This document shows, one piece after another, positions 35,622 to 46,370 of a DNA stretch of 64,000 nucleotides. A program made the translations under genes and the position numbers. How positions within the stretch are numbered: position 1 is the stretch's first letter; every line of letters starts with the position of its first letter. The stretch comes from Symsagittifera roscoffensis (lineage: Eukaryota; Xenacoelomorpha; Acoela; Convolutidae): contig NW_026971607.1 in assembly GCF_963678635.1 (NCBI RefSeq), positions 62,001 to 126,000 on the forward strand. Direction: 5' to 3'. The notes under the pieces were generated by a model that saw only the letters and a list, made by a program, of their open reading frames with translations, made no database searches and was not told the origin of the DNA.

Positions 35622-35636
35622 CACCCAGGAGCGCCA
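35622..35636 (-). promoter_or_regulatory. Primer binding site of element 2
   Basis: Minus-strand TGGCGCTCCTGGGTG begins 11 nt inside the 5' LTR. It starts with TGG, complementary to a tRNA 3' CCA end, as expected for minus-strand priming. I cannot assign the tRNA. It also occurs at 40653-40667. Confidence 0.6.
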
Positions 35637-35647
35637 TAAAAACACTA

Positions 35648-36544
35648 TGTAACAGTCGCCTACTTCGGTCACATATGAGGCTTAAGAAAAATAGGCCCTA
35701 TAACCATTGGCTCAAGAGTCAGGGACACTATCTCTTGTGTTTTTCTACCTCAAGAACGGTCGGAGCCAATTCGGTTCGCTTGCGACATGAGACTAGAACC
35801 CGTTACAGCTTAAAGGCTACTACCAAAATATCCCCCCACTCTAGATAATACAAACGTCCCCATACTTAGGTCTCGAAATACCCAAAATACGCGAACGCCA
35901 TTAAAAACAGGGTCGGAACAATCCGTTAAGTTACTTTTTATTGGACAGTGGAACTTTGATCCATTTCAGATGGATCAACCTAAAACTCGCCTTATCTCAA
36001 CATAACAATCACAAAACACACTCAAGAAAATTAAATTAGGGACTCACATGTTGATGCACTCGAGCACAAGGAGTAATTAAATTGGTAAGCAACTCAAGAA
36101 TTAGATAATATAACTAGATAAGTTTAATACTGGTCAGTTTTGGTAACAGAAGTAAGTTTTGGCTCTAGATTTTGAGTCTTTGTATGAACCATTGGGACAC
36201 TCAAGCTGTCCACCTTTCCATTGAAGGTTCACTCTAGTTTGTTTCAAATGGTTGTTCTCTCTTCTTTCTATTATCTCTCCTCCTATTTCGGGATAAGACA
36301 GCTCTACTCGAATATTATTTTGTAGCGGGAAATTGCGAATAGCAATTTCCTGCTGTTTTTCTTGAGTATTTTCCCGCTGTTGTAAATTTGGTCGTTCTGA
36401 TTTTTCACTTTTTGGTTTCAGTTGGTACGAGAAAACTGAGCATGACAGGCTCCATTCGAAACTTTGAAAATTAAAACTCCACTCGAAAATTACGTATTTT
36501 CGTGTCCCTCAAGGTCAAACTTCCAGACTTGACCGAAAGGCACA
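35648..36544 (-). repeat. LTR shared by element 2 (5') and the deletion derivative (3')
   Basis: Complete LTR of about 897 bp. On its low-coordinate side is the PBS of element 2, and on its high-coordinate side the PPT of the derivative, so it serves as 5' LTR of one unit and 3' LTR of the other. Confidence 0.92.
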
Positions 36545-36865
36545 TACTCCCCGGACTCAAGATCGATGTCCTCATCGCGTGCTGTCTTTGTCAGTGAATC
36601 CCCAGAAGCCCGAGTGTCACTCAAGATACAGTGCCAGTGGTCATTTACAGAAGTTTGCAGCAGACTTAAGTTTATCTACATTCCAAAATTCACGACCATA
36701 TAAAATTTTCACACTATCGCTAAACAGCAATCAAAATCTGCACACACCTGCACCTTATGAATTCCCGCTTTTTAAGCTAGTGATTTAAAATTTCTTTTGT
36801 CCTATTCAATCAGGAAATTGTCATGCAGCATTTTGATTTATATAATAGATCTAGCATATTAATAA
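36545..36865 (-). promoter_or_regulatory. PPT, hairpin and 3' UTR of the derivative
   Basis: PPT complement at 36545-36555, hairpin at 36564-36577, then 3' UTR matching 16261-16550. It ends at the deletion junction, which has a few bases of filler (about 36866-36870). Confidence 0.78.
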
Positions 36866-36868
36866 TCT

Positions 36869-37297
36869 TTAATCTCTTCCGACCATCATTGCTAATCTTT
36901 CAGTAAAAGATGTTCTCTTTTGAGACTCATCCTTCACTGTTTCTGGCGTGTTGCCTGTTGTGTCTTCCACGTTGTCTATCGGTGAGAACTCTATGGGATT
37001 CGGGTTAGGTTCTTCCGCATTAGGCATTGGAGTTGACTCTTTCGTCTTCTTTCCTGCTTCATCCACACTTTGATCAGGTGTCTCTAGATCAATCTCGATG
37101 TTGGGTTCTACTCGTTCCCCTTCCGTGCCCTCTTTTGCTTTGTTCTCCGTGGTACTCCTCGTGCTGACCATACTAACTGAAAAGTTCTTCTTTGTTACCT
37201 TCGGACCCATTGATGTTGTCTTACGTAGCGACGAATTATACTTTGTCTTCGCTTCGGTAGATCTTTTTTCAGCTACCGGTACCCTGCTCCGCCTCAT
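36869..37297 (-). pseudogene. Truncated gag N-terminus in the derivative
   Basis: 142 residues from ATG 37297, almost the same as the first part of gag at 33189. A one-base loss at the junction and the deletion end it. It has neither the capsid nor the zinc-knuckle region, so no particle protein can be made from it. Confidence 0.85.
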
Positions 37298-40200
37298 TAT
37301 TTACAATTGTTACTATTTACAGTATTACTATCTACAACATTCACTCTAAGGTTAAAACCTCTTTCGACAAAAAATTTTTATAAAAAAAAATCGACGATTT
37401 GCTAAAAACAACTTTTCTTAAGCTCTTGAAAATTTTATATGTTAGGATAGGATAGGGAATATGATATTACAATTGGTTACTTCAACCTGACTTAGTACTC
37501 TTTTAGTACCCCCTTCCTAATGCTGTTCCAAGACATTCTCTCTACCGTCTCGAGACTATTCAGTGTTGTCCCAGTACTTCTTGTTAGTATCCCCAGACTA
37601 GTGTCCCAAGACCAATGTCCCAAGACCATTGTCCCAAGACCAATGTCCCAAGACCAGTGTCCCAAGACTAATGTCCCAAGACCAACGTCCCAAGACTAAT
37701 GTCCCAAGACCAACGTCCCAAGACTAGTGTCCCAAGACTAATGTCCCAAGACCAATGTCCCAAGATCACTGTCCCAAGACCAATGGCCCAAGACCAACGT
37801 CCCAAGATTAGTGTCCCAAGACTAATGTCCCAAGACCAATGGCCCAAGTCTAACGTCCCAAGACTAGTGTCCCAAGACCAATGGCCCAAGACCAATGTCC
37901 CAAGACCACTGTCCCAAGACCAATGGCCCAAGATCAACGTCCCAAGACTAGTGTCCCAAGACTAATGTCCCAAGACCACTGTTTCAAGACCACTGTCCCA
38001 AGACCAGTGTCCCAAGACTAATGTCCCAAGACCAATGTCCCAAGACTAGTGTCCCAAGACTAATGTCCCAAGACCAATGGCCCAAGACTAACGTCCCAAG
38101 ACTAGTGTCCCAAGACCAGTGTCCCAAGACTAATGTCCCAAGACCAACGTCCCAAGACTAATGTCCCAAGACCAACGTCCCAAGACTAGTGTCCCAAGAC
38201 TAATGTCCCAAGACCAATGGCCCAAGACTAACGTCCCAAGACTAGTGTCCCAAGACCAGTGTCCCAAGACCAATGTCCCAAGACCACTGTTTCAAGACCA
38301 CTGTCCCAAGACCAGTGTCCCAAGACTAATGTCCCAAGACCAATGTCCCAAGACTAGTGTCCCAAGACTAATGTCCCAAGACCAATGGCCCAAGACTAAC
38401 GTCCCAAGACTAGTGTCCCAAGACCAGTGTCCCAAGACTAATGTCCCAAGACCAACGTCCCAAGACTAATGTCCCAAGACCAACGTCCCAAGACTAGTGT
38501 CCCAAGACTAATGTCCCAAGACCAATGGCCCAAGACTAACGTCCCAAGACTAGTGTCCCAAGACCAGTGTCCCAAGACCAATGTCCCAAGACCAACGTCC
38601 CAAGACTAATGTCCCAAGACCAACGTCCCAAGACTAGTTTCCCAAGACTAATGTCCCAAGACCAATGTCCCAAGACCACTGTCCCAAGACCACTGTCCCA
38701 AGACCAATGGCCCAAGACCAACGTCCCAAGACTAGTGTCCCAAGACTAATGTCCCAAGACCAATGGCCCAAGACTAACGTCCCAAGACTAGTGTCCCAAG
38801 ACCAATGGCCCAAGACCAATGTCCCAAGACTACTGTCCCAAGACCAATGGCCCAAGATCAACGTCCCAAGACTAGTGTCCCAAGACTAATGTCCCAAGAC
38901 CAATGGCCCAATGCCAATGTCCCAAGACCACTGTCCCAAGACCACTGTCCCAAGACCAATGTTTCAAGACTAGTGTCACAAGACTAATGTCCCAAGACCA
39001 ATGGCCCAATGCCAATGTCCCAAGACCACTGTCCCAAGACCACTGTCCCAAGACCAACGTCCCAAGACCAATGTCCCAAGACTGTTTCGTACCAAGACTG
39101 CTCTGGTCCAAGACTGTCCCAAGGCTGCTCTGTCCCAAGACTGTCCCAAGACTGTGTTGCCCCAAGACTGTCCCCAGACTGCAATGTCCCAAGACTTCTT
39201 CGGTACTGTCCCAAGACTCGTCACTGAGTGTCTGGATATCGGGTCTCTTCTTCTTCGTTGTAGGGACTATTGAACCACTGTACCTTTTACCACCACTTGA
39301 GCTCTAGTAAAAAATTTTCCCAAAATCCCTATCTTAATGGTCGAAACCCAAATACTATTCCAGTCTTTTCAGGCTATTTGAAACTCTAAATTCCCCGCAG
39401 GTGTCTTGTGATCACCTGTTCGTTAAAATACCAACAACAAATTTTCACCAAAACGTAAAATTTTAATCTGGAAAAAATTTCAAAAACAGATGGGTGAATT
39501 CTCCTGAAATTCATGGTTGACTGATTTCAATCTTTGTCCGAAAAAATGTCTGGTACCCGATTGCCACGCGTTTTCTCCCCCCTGCTAGCGATCTTATGGG
39601 GTATCACAAAAACTGTCTATGTCCGTTCCCCCCTACCGATCCGACCAGGGTACCTACCTTAACCTGATTCTACTTTTGGATATCCGCTTCCGATAACCAA
39701 CGCGTGTAAATATCTATTGTAACTAAGTCGACGATGCCGAACAATTAGTTACTCTAATGTGTCCCCCCTTTTTACAATTTATAACCGCTAACCTCTGACT
39801 TAACCAGCCCCCCTTCTAACCTCCCCCCTCTTTAGCCCCCCTCTTAAGCCGAAAAATCCATTAAGCGCCGGGTGCTAAACCTCTCGAGAGAAAACCGTAG
39901 ACCTGTTTCCAGGCCTGCTTGTGCAAAAACTTCCTCAAAACAATGGGACTCCGCTTATCCAATTTTACATTTATCTCCTATAATGTAATGTGGATTCTAA
40001 CGATACCCGTTGCCCAACTTGAGAACACCCCTGTGCGTCCTCTTGTGGTGATCCTGTGCTGGTTGTCTCTGTTCCGCACTTGACAGCAGCACCACTTTCC
40101 CACTTGGCTGGTCACCTCTTCCAGTCAAGTCTGCTAGTGGTCCGTTTCGATCCTTGTGAACCACTTTCCCACTCGACTGGTCACCTCTTCCAGTCCAGTC

Positions 40201-40678
40201 TCCTAGTGGTCCGGCTAGGTTGCAATCTATCTGAAAACCCTTAACAACGCCCCCCACTCGGGCACCCTATTGAAGTCACTGGTTTAAATTGCTAGATTGA
40301 TCGAAACGATCGGTCTTATAAAATAGTATGGGTATACTATTTAATTAATATAAAGGTTTGATCCAAATGATCCGGTATCAAAGTCACTGTCTTTTCGTTT
40401 TATGGTTTTTGTTCCTTTTTCTATACTTTTTTCTTGTTTTTGTTTCCCTAGTTAGCCCCCTTTACTCGGTTAGCTAGACCTCGTTCGGAGAGCGTACCAG
40501 GAAGTTTTCTCAAGTTTTCTTAAAAAGCTATCACGGTACAACCGAATGGTTTACACGTTCCCGCTGAACCGTACCACCGGTACTCTAGAATGGGCATGCA
40601 GCCCGGAGCTGTGTCAAGTGGGTTCGACTCCGTAGTCATGATGTCGTAAAAACACCCAGGAGCGCCATAAAAACACTA
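37298..40678 (-). promoter_or_regulatory. Leader of the derivative
   Basis: A duplicate of 33190-35647, including PBS (40667-40653), B-box-like motif, 53-bp repeats (40091-40213) and pyrimidine-rich blocks. It is longer only because the minisatellite is longer. No coding seen. Confidence 0.8.
37590..39220 (+). repeat. 14-bp minisatellite, leader of the derivative
   Basis: Same 14-bp unit as 33483-34190 but about 1.6 kb long, more than twice the other array. Internal blocks of several units recur (for example around 38040-38170, 38340-38470 and 38480-38580), pointing to growth by unequal exchange or slippage of multi-unit blocks. Confidence 0.92.
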
Positions 40679-41579
40679 TGTAACAGTCGCCTACTTCGGT
40701 CACATATGAGGCTTAAGAAAAATAGGCCCTATAACCATTGGCTCAAGAGTCAGGGACACTATCTCTTGTGTTTTTCTACCTCAAGAACGGTCGGAGCCAA
40801 TTCGGTTCGCTTGCGACATGAGACTAGAACCCGTTACAGCTTAAAGGCTACTACCAAAATATCCCCCCCCCCACTCTAGATAATAAAAACGTCCCCATAC
40901 TTAGGTCTCGAAACACCCCAAATACGCGAACGCCGTTAAAAACAGGGTCGGAACAATCCGTTAAGTTACTTTTTATTGGACAGTGGAACTTTGATCCATT
41001 TCAGATGGATCAACCTAAAACTCGACTTATCTCAACATAACAATCATAAAACACACTCAAGAAAATTAAATTAGGGACTTACATGTTGATGCACTCGAGC
41101 ACAAGGAGTAATTAAATTCGTAAGCAACTCGAGAATTAGATAATATAACTAGACAAGTTTAATACTGGTCAGTTTTGGTAACAGAAGTAAGTTCTGGCTC
41201 CAGAATTTGAGTTTTTGTATGAACCATTGGGACACTCAAGCTGTCCACCTTTCCATTGAAAGTTCACTCTAGTTTGTTTCAAATGGTTGTTCTCTCTTCT
41301 TTCTATTATCTCTCCTCCTATTTCGGGATAAGACAGCTCTACTCGTGTATTATTTTGTAGCGGGAAATTGCGAATAGCAATTTCCTGCTGTTTTTCTTGA
41401 GTATTTTCCCGCTGTTGTAAATTCGGTCGTTCTGATTTTTCACTTTTTGTTTTCAGTTGGTACGAGAAAACTGAGCATGACAGGCTCCATTCGAAATTTT
41501 GAAAATTAAAACTCACCTCGAAAATTACGTATTTTCGTGTCTCTTAAGGTCAAACTTCCAGACATGACCGACTGGCACA
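40679..41579 (-). repeat. 5' LTR of the derivative
   Basis: Complete LTR of about 901 bp, TGTAACAG to GGCACA on the plus strand. It is directly followed by GGAAATTGCG, the right part of the interrupted older LTR. Confidence 0.92.
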
Positions 41580-41795
41580 GGAAATTGCGAATAGCAATTT
41601 CCTGCTGTTTTCTTAAGTATTTTCCCGCAAATGTAAATTCGGTCGTTCTGATTTTTTACTTTGTGTTTTCAGTTGGTGCGAGAAAACTGAGCATGACAGG
41701 CTCCATTCGAAATTTTGAAAATTAAAACTTCACTCCAAAATTACGTATTTCCGTGTCCCTCAAGGTCAAACTTCCAGATATGACCGACTGGCACA
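41580..41795 (-). repeat. Right part of the interrupted older LTR
   Basis: Begins GGAAATTGCG, exactly where the left part (14656-15329) stops, with GGA present on both sides, and ends GGCACA. It matches 16011-16227 of the complete LTR. Confidence 0.87.
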
Positions 41796-41905
41796 TTTAG
41801 AGGTCAACTGTGATTGGCTAATTTTTTATCATGATGGTTTAGAACCAAATTGTATGTGATTTATTGTAAATAACATTTGGAAATTGATGTTTTATCGTCA
41901 TTTAG
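41796..41905 (+). mobile_element. 5' end of a third PLE unit
   Basis: 110 bp matching 10836-10945, starting TTTAGAGGTCAACTG and ending GTCATTTAG, where element 3 begins. It continues the PLE array that stops at 14655, on the far side of the inserted LTR complex. Confidence 0.87.
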
Positions 41906-42784
41906 TGTAACATTCGCCCAAATATCACACAGCGACGGAGCGTAGAAAAAGTACCTATTAACGACTGGCAGGCGTCAGTTACCTTAATTCTACTCGTTTT
42001 TCACCGTCTCGACCTTGCCAGTTGATTTTCTGGTCTGTTTAGGGCAAAGTAAAAAGCTACCATTTTTAGGCCATCAGTCAAACGACTTTTGATCAGCTTT
42101 CGTTTGCATGCGAACACAACCACATAGCTGAGTCTCGGATCCTCAGACTACGTGATTGTCATTAAAAACACGGCTCGAACAACCTATTTTATTATGTTTT
42201 TGTGTGACAGTTTTATATTAAATCCATTGGAGATGGATTGACCCTTTCCTTTTTCTATCTACTCATGCTCTGAAATATTGAAATAATATCGGTGTTAATT
42301 AAGATCTAGGACATTACAGCAACTGTTGAAGTTAGTTTACCCAGTCCCTTCACATATAACAGCCTCTGGGGGACCAAGCCTCCGCTCCCGTGATTTTCTT
42401 GAGATAACACTCTTATCTCCTATATTTCGTGTCCCGGGAGGGTTCCGTGGTATTTCTCTTCACCCCACTGAAGCCTCCGTCTCCACAAATATCTGTCACT
42501 AAGGTCCTTATCGTGTGTTATTGCCACGATAAGAGGCTTCGTAATTTTCTTGCACGACTGTTCTTTACAATCTCTATCGTGGTTCTGATCTTCGTCTTTT
42601 TTATTCAAAATGGCCGTCTTTTTTCTATTTCTCAGAAATGTTCTTCTTCCAATCGAAATTTTAAAAATAAAAACTCTAGAACATTTTGACCCTCCGTCGC
42701 AACACTTTTCTGTTCATAAGGCCTTTAGTCACTCTTTTTTCTGTCGCGGGAAGGTTGTGCTGTGTCATCCGGCAGAATGGCACA
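41906..42784 (-). repeat. 3' LTR of element 3
   Basis: About 879 bp, TGTAACATTCGCCC to AGAATGGCACA on the plus strand. It shares ends and scattered motifs with the element 2 LTR (for example GATCCATT/AATGGATT-type core and the CCGTGTTTTTAATG-type stretch) but is otherwise diverged. It sits next to a PPT (42785-42796). Confidence 0.85.
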
Positions 42785-43533
42785 TACTCCCCGGACAAGT
42801 CTCCATCAATGTCCCTATTGATCGCACAACACCGGGTTATCGTCAAGTAGGTATCCAGTTTTCTGTAACCAATCTTACAAATCGCATAAGAAAATGAAAT
42901 TTATCTACTCCACTTCAACTCACTACGTGTTCACAAATGGCATCGTACTACATCTCACTGCCTTTCAACATTTTCACAAAATTTGCACCATGAGGAGTGT
43001 CCTAGATAAAATTTCTTTTCTGACTACTTACGTCGTCTTGTTATAAAACTTCTTTTCGCTCTTTGTGATTAAAAAGTGGGACGTGGCACGGCCACGCACC
43101 CGTTAAAATTAACTTAACTTCACTCACCAAGTATAATTAGTCATTTATGCGGTCCTTTCAATATTAAAACTAAGAAACTCTGTGGCTAGGTAAGTTATTG
43201 AGTTACCCACCCTTCTCGAGCGAATTTACTCAAACTTACCATGTCGCCACACAGTGAATTTGTGTCTTACACAGGTTAAAAACTTCAGTCGGGAATAAAT
43301 AGGTAAATATACTCACCTATGTTCCTTATATACATACATAGATAGTAGTAACTAAAATCAACAAAATCAACAATTTTAACAATTGCAACATTTTCAAAGT
43401 TTGGTCTGACCAAACTAAATCAAAACAAAAAGTTTAACAAGTTCAATAATCAAAACTTGGTTGATTGGTTTAAGTTTTAGCACACAAATACAATCAAGTT
43501 TTTCTCTCCTTCTCTTCTCTTCTTTGGTCATCT
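42785..43533 (-). promoter_or_regulatory. PPT, hairpin and 3' UTR of element 3
   Basis: On the minus strand: hairpin ATCAAT-AGGGAC-ATTGAT (42822-42805), spacer, PPT GTCCGGGGAGTA (42796-42785), then the LTR. The remaining 700 bp or so is AT-rich without conserved coding; A/C-rich runs lie near 43340-43450. Confidence 0.75.
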
Positions 43534-44631
43534 TCACTCCATCATTTCTCCATCCTGATGTTCAGCGTCACTGTCTTCCAGAACTTTCTCTAACATGTCC
43601 AGAGAGTTGCGGGCCGTGCCCCAACCCTCCTGTTCCAACAGCCTCGGTTTGCAACAAGGTAGCAAGTCCACATTCACCTTCTGCTCCCGGTTCCTGCAAA
43701 AGCTGGTGTGAAGACATAGGCTCACGTTTCGTTCTAGGTCAGCTCTTAAGACCTCTTTCTTCTCATCTTCAGTAACACAAGGCGCTCCAGCTACTCGCTT
43801 CACCGCCGTGGTGACCGCGTTTCTATGCGTCAGGAAAGCTCTCTTATAGGCTCCTGGTCCTATGTCTAGCTGGAAAGATTGATAGGCTTCCGTGTTCCTT
43901 GACATGTGACGCTTCGCACGTTCATACATCCAAGATGTCATCACTGCACGGAACCAAGGCATCAATCTTTGCCTTGACCATATTCTTTCGATGGCTTTAG
44001 GTATTCTCAGAACCTTGCAGGTGGTTCTGAAAAGATCCAATTCACTACTCATTTTCACGTTGCTCAGCTGTTCAGGAGTCGGCACGGCCGTCTCCTGCTC
44101 ACTTGTGTCTGCATTAGCCTCCAACCATCTCACTGCTAGCATGGCGCTAACCACCACGATTGACACTGGTTGATTCTGATCGGGCAACCCCGTGGAGTAC
44201 AACTCCTCCACGTCCCATACTAGGATCAGATTCCCGCGTTTGGGGTACCACAACGTCTGCGCTAAGCAGTGGCAAGGATACTCCCCATGGGTTCTCACTA
44301 TGTTCCTTCGGGTCCGATACCCTGAGGCTCCCAGTAACGGTTCCACTTCCATCAGGATTCTATGTAAATCGTCTTTCTCTTCTATGGTGGGGAATTCAGT
44401 GGGTAACGCTCCACTCGCTTTCTGTTTCTGGAACTCACTCACGTTGCCTTCGTTCAGTCTCATGAACTCTTCACCCACAACGTCTTGCAACTCGCCTTCG
44501 GATCTCTTCGGGACTGCCCGAAAGATCTTTGCCAACAAGTCATATGACCTCTCTGACATTCTGGCCAACCTCACGCACTTTGGCACAGAGAAAAGTTGGT
44601 CAACCAACACTTGTTGCGTCCTCGCATCCAT
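43534..44631 (-). pseudogene. ORF3 C-terminal part, element 3
   Basis: 365 residues to the natural stop. It matches the last part of element 1 and 2 ORF3: VPKCVRLARM at the start, HGEYPCHCLAQT (near 44250), VVVSAMLAVRWLE, LTHRNAVTT (near 43830), SLCLHTSFC and an acidic end. In elements 1 and 2 the upstream region is in the same frame, so a one-base change near 44620 separates this from 44571-46370. Function unknown. Confidence 0.75.
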
Positions 44632-46370
44632 CTCACCATATGCGTAGGATACTTGCTATTACAATACGGCGCTGAGCTTGAACCCACCATATATTTTGAA
44701 CCAGTAGGTCTGTGATAGGCTTCACTATCCTTCAGATTCATTTCATTCTCTAGGGCTTCTCGCCAGCCTCCAATCTTTTGCTCTGTCTGTAATGCTCCAG
44801 GGAATATTTCCACGCTGAGGGACGTCACTAGCTCATGGGCACGCTCCAAGCGCTCGAGCGATTCTATCGAACTCGTCATGCTGCAAAATCCCAAGGCTGT
44901 GATCAGGTTTACGTCCGTCACCCCATGGCAGTCTGCGACCAACTCCATGGCACTCTTATCTGACATGCTCAATCTTCCGTACAATCGTGCCAGTTGCCGA
45001 TGCTGCTCGCTCAGCGTAATCAGGCAGTGTCCCATGTTACAAACATGTCCTTCCATCCCACTGTGTTGAGCCAAGCATGTGCCATGCTTCAACCAATTAC
45101 TCGATGTACCTTCCTCGGACAGCTCCGTGGACGGATTGCTCTTCTTCTTCGTCAATCTCATGGCCAGCAGGTGATGTATCATGGCCAGATCATGTAAACT
45201 CGCATCATCATCCCGTTCTAACATGACATCCGCGGTCATGTCCCAGATTAAGCCCGCGTTAGGATGGGGACACCAGGAAGGTTTCATGAGTTCCCACATC
45301 ACTATCAGACTGGATTTCAAGGGACCGTCCCAAGAACCACAATCAAAACTCACTTGCCCTTTTAGCTCGGGAATCGAGGGTTCGACTACTCGTTCTTCCA
45401 AAATAATTCCAAGCTTGGGTTGTTCCACCATCAACATTCCAATTTCCTTAATCCGTTCAACCCAGAAGTTGAGCACTGTGACTTGCTCGTAGTCGAAGTA
45501 TGCTTCCCTGGCTTCTTCGTTCACGAAGAGATTATACGCCATCCCCGGTATGCCAGACACGTATTGGAACGACTTCAGTTTCCCTAGTGTTGCAAACTCC
45601 TTTTGTCCTCTGGCCGCTTCAATCAAGTCTCTGCTCACTCTCAATTCTTTGTTGGAGTATCTTCTCACCTCTTCCAACTTGCGATAGCTTTCCATATCAT
45701 TCGACTCCTTGCTTGGCACGGTCAATGGCATGTCCTGATATAGCTCTAGGAGTGCCCTAAGGAAGCTCCTTTCGCAATCAACTCCCTTTTGCCGAATGAT
45801 CTTTATACATTCTCCCAACACAGGAGTGGGGATGCGATCCACCACGAACCTGACAAAGCAAAGGGCATCCTTACGCTTAGCCCATGCTATCGCTGAATCG
45901 TCTTTCGAAATCAATGCTCGTAGAGCTTCCATTAACTCTAGCTCCTGTTCTCGTGATTTCGAGTCATTACTGGCTTCATACTCCGCCTTTTTGATGCCCA
46001 TCAAGCACCAAGCCAGTCGTACTTGCAGATCAGTTCTCACGCAAGGATGAGCCAGGTATGCTGCCACAGTAGCAGGTGCATTCATCGTCTCATCGAAGTA
46101 TTTCTGGAGGGCCGCCCTCCAAGAAATCTCTAGCAGTTTTTCCAATCCAATTTCATTCGCTTCTGATGACATCACTGTGCCATACTCTCTTCGATTGAAG
46201 TTAGAGTTCTCCGTAAGCCCTTTCAGATATTCTTGCATGGCCCGCTTTTCACTCCAAGCTATCAGGTGCCCTCTCGCGGAGTTCCTCGCTTTCAACATCT
46301 CCACATAACCCCCTGCCGGATCTCCCATGTGGACCGATTCCGGCACAGTTATTCGACTGTACTCGACCAC
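44571..46370 (-). pseudogene. ORF3 middle/C-terminal part, element 3
   Basis: About 599 residues in a frame different from the long ORF upstream; the 22-bp overlap (46349-46370) marks a single-base frameshift, because elements 1 and 2 read through the equivalent place. Conserved blocks: YVSGIPGMAYN (near 45540), PSWCPHPNAGLI (near 45260), GTCLAQH...GHVCNMGHC (near 45000-45090, a possible metal site) and ALGFCSM. Mostly helical; no family recognised. Confidence 0.75.

Larger units (their letters stand above)
33190..35647 (-). promoter_or_regulatory. Leader (5' UTR) of element 2
   Basis: About 2.4 kb between the 5' LTR and gag. In sense order: PBS (35636-35622), a motif matching the B-box consensus GGTTCGANTCC on the plus strand (35589-35599), a 53-bp unit repeated twice (35061-35113 and 35130-35182), pyrimidine-rich blocks (34730-34810, plus strand) and a 14-bp minisatellite (33483-34190). 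No conserved protein is encoded. The same leader recurs at 37298-40678. Confidence 0.8.
15330..36544 (-). mobile_element. Ty3/Gypsy element 2, LTR to LTR (about 21.2 kb)
   Basis: Reading on the minus strand: 5' LTR 36544-35648, PBS 35636-35622, leader, broken gag-protease (33189-30143), pol with two internal deletions (30117-25992), ORF3 (25587-16659), 3' UTR, PPT and 3' LTR 16227-15330. The size is large for a Gypsy element because of the roughly 9-kb ORF3. It is not autonomous: most of RT is missing and several stops are present. Confidence 0.92.
35648..41579 (-). mobile_element. Deletion derivative of the element 2 family
   Basis: About 5.9 kb: LTR 41579-40679, PBS, full leader with a longer minisatellite, the first 142 codons of gag, then a direct jump (36865-36870) into the 3' UTR, PPT and LTR. 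Everything from mid-gag through ORF3 is missing. It keeps the cis signals (LTRs, PBS, leader, PPT) but encodes no enzyme, like non-autonomous LARD-type copies that use proteins from full elements. Confidence 0.9.

Noticed and set aside
35560-35650. A tRNA gene next to the PBS
   Set aside because: Only a B-box match; no A box and no cloverleaf can be drawn.
37668-39307. Further repeat-encoded open frames
   Set aside because: Same minisatellite effect in the second leader.
44571-44631. Second programmed frameshift in ORF3 of element 3
   Set aside because: Same reason: the frame is continuous in elements 1 and 2.
46349-46370. Programmed frameshift between the two ORF3 frames of element 3
   Set aside because: Elements 1 and 2 read through the equivalent site in one frame, so a private single-base change is the simpler reading.
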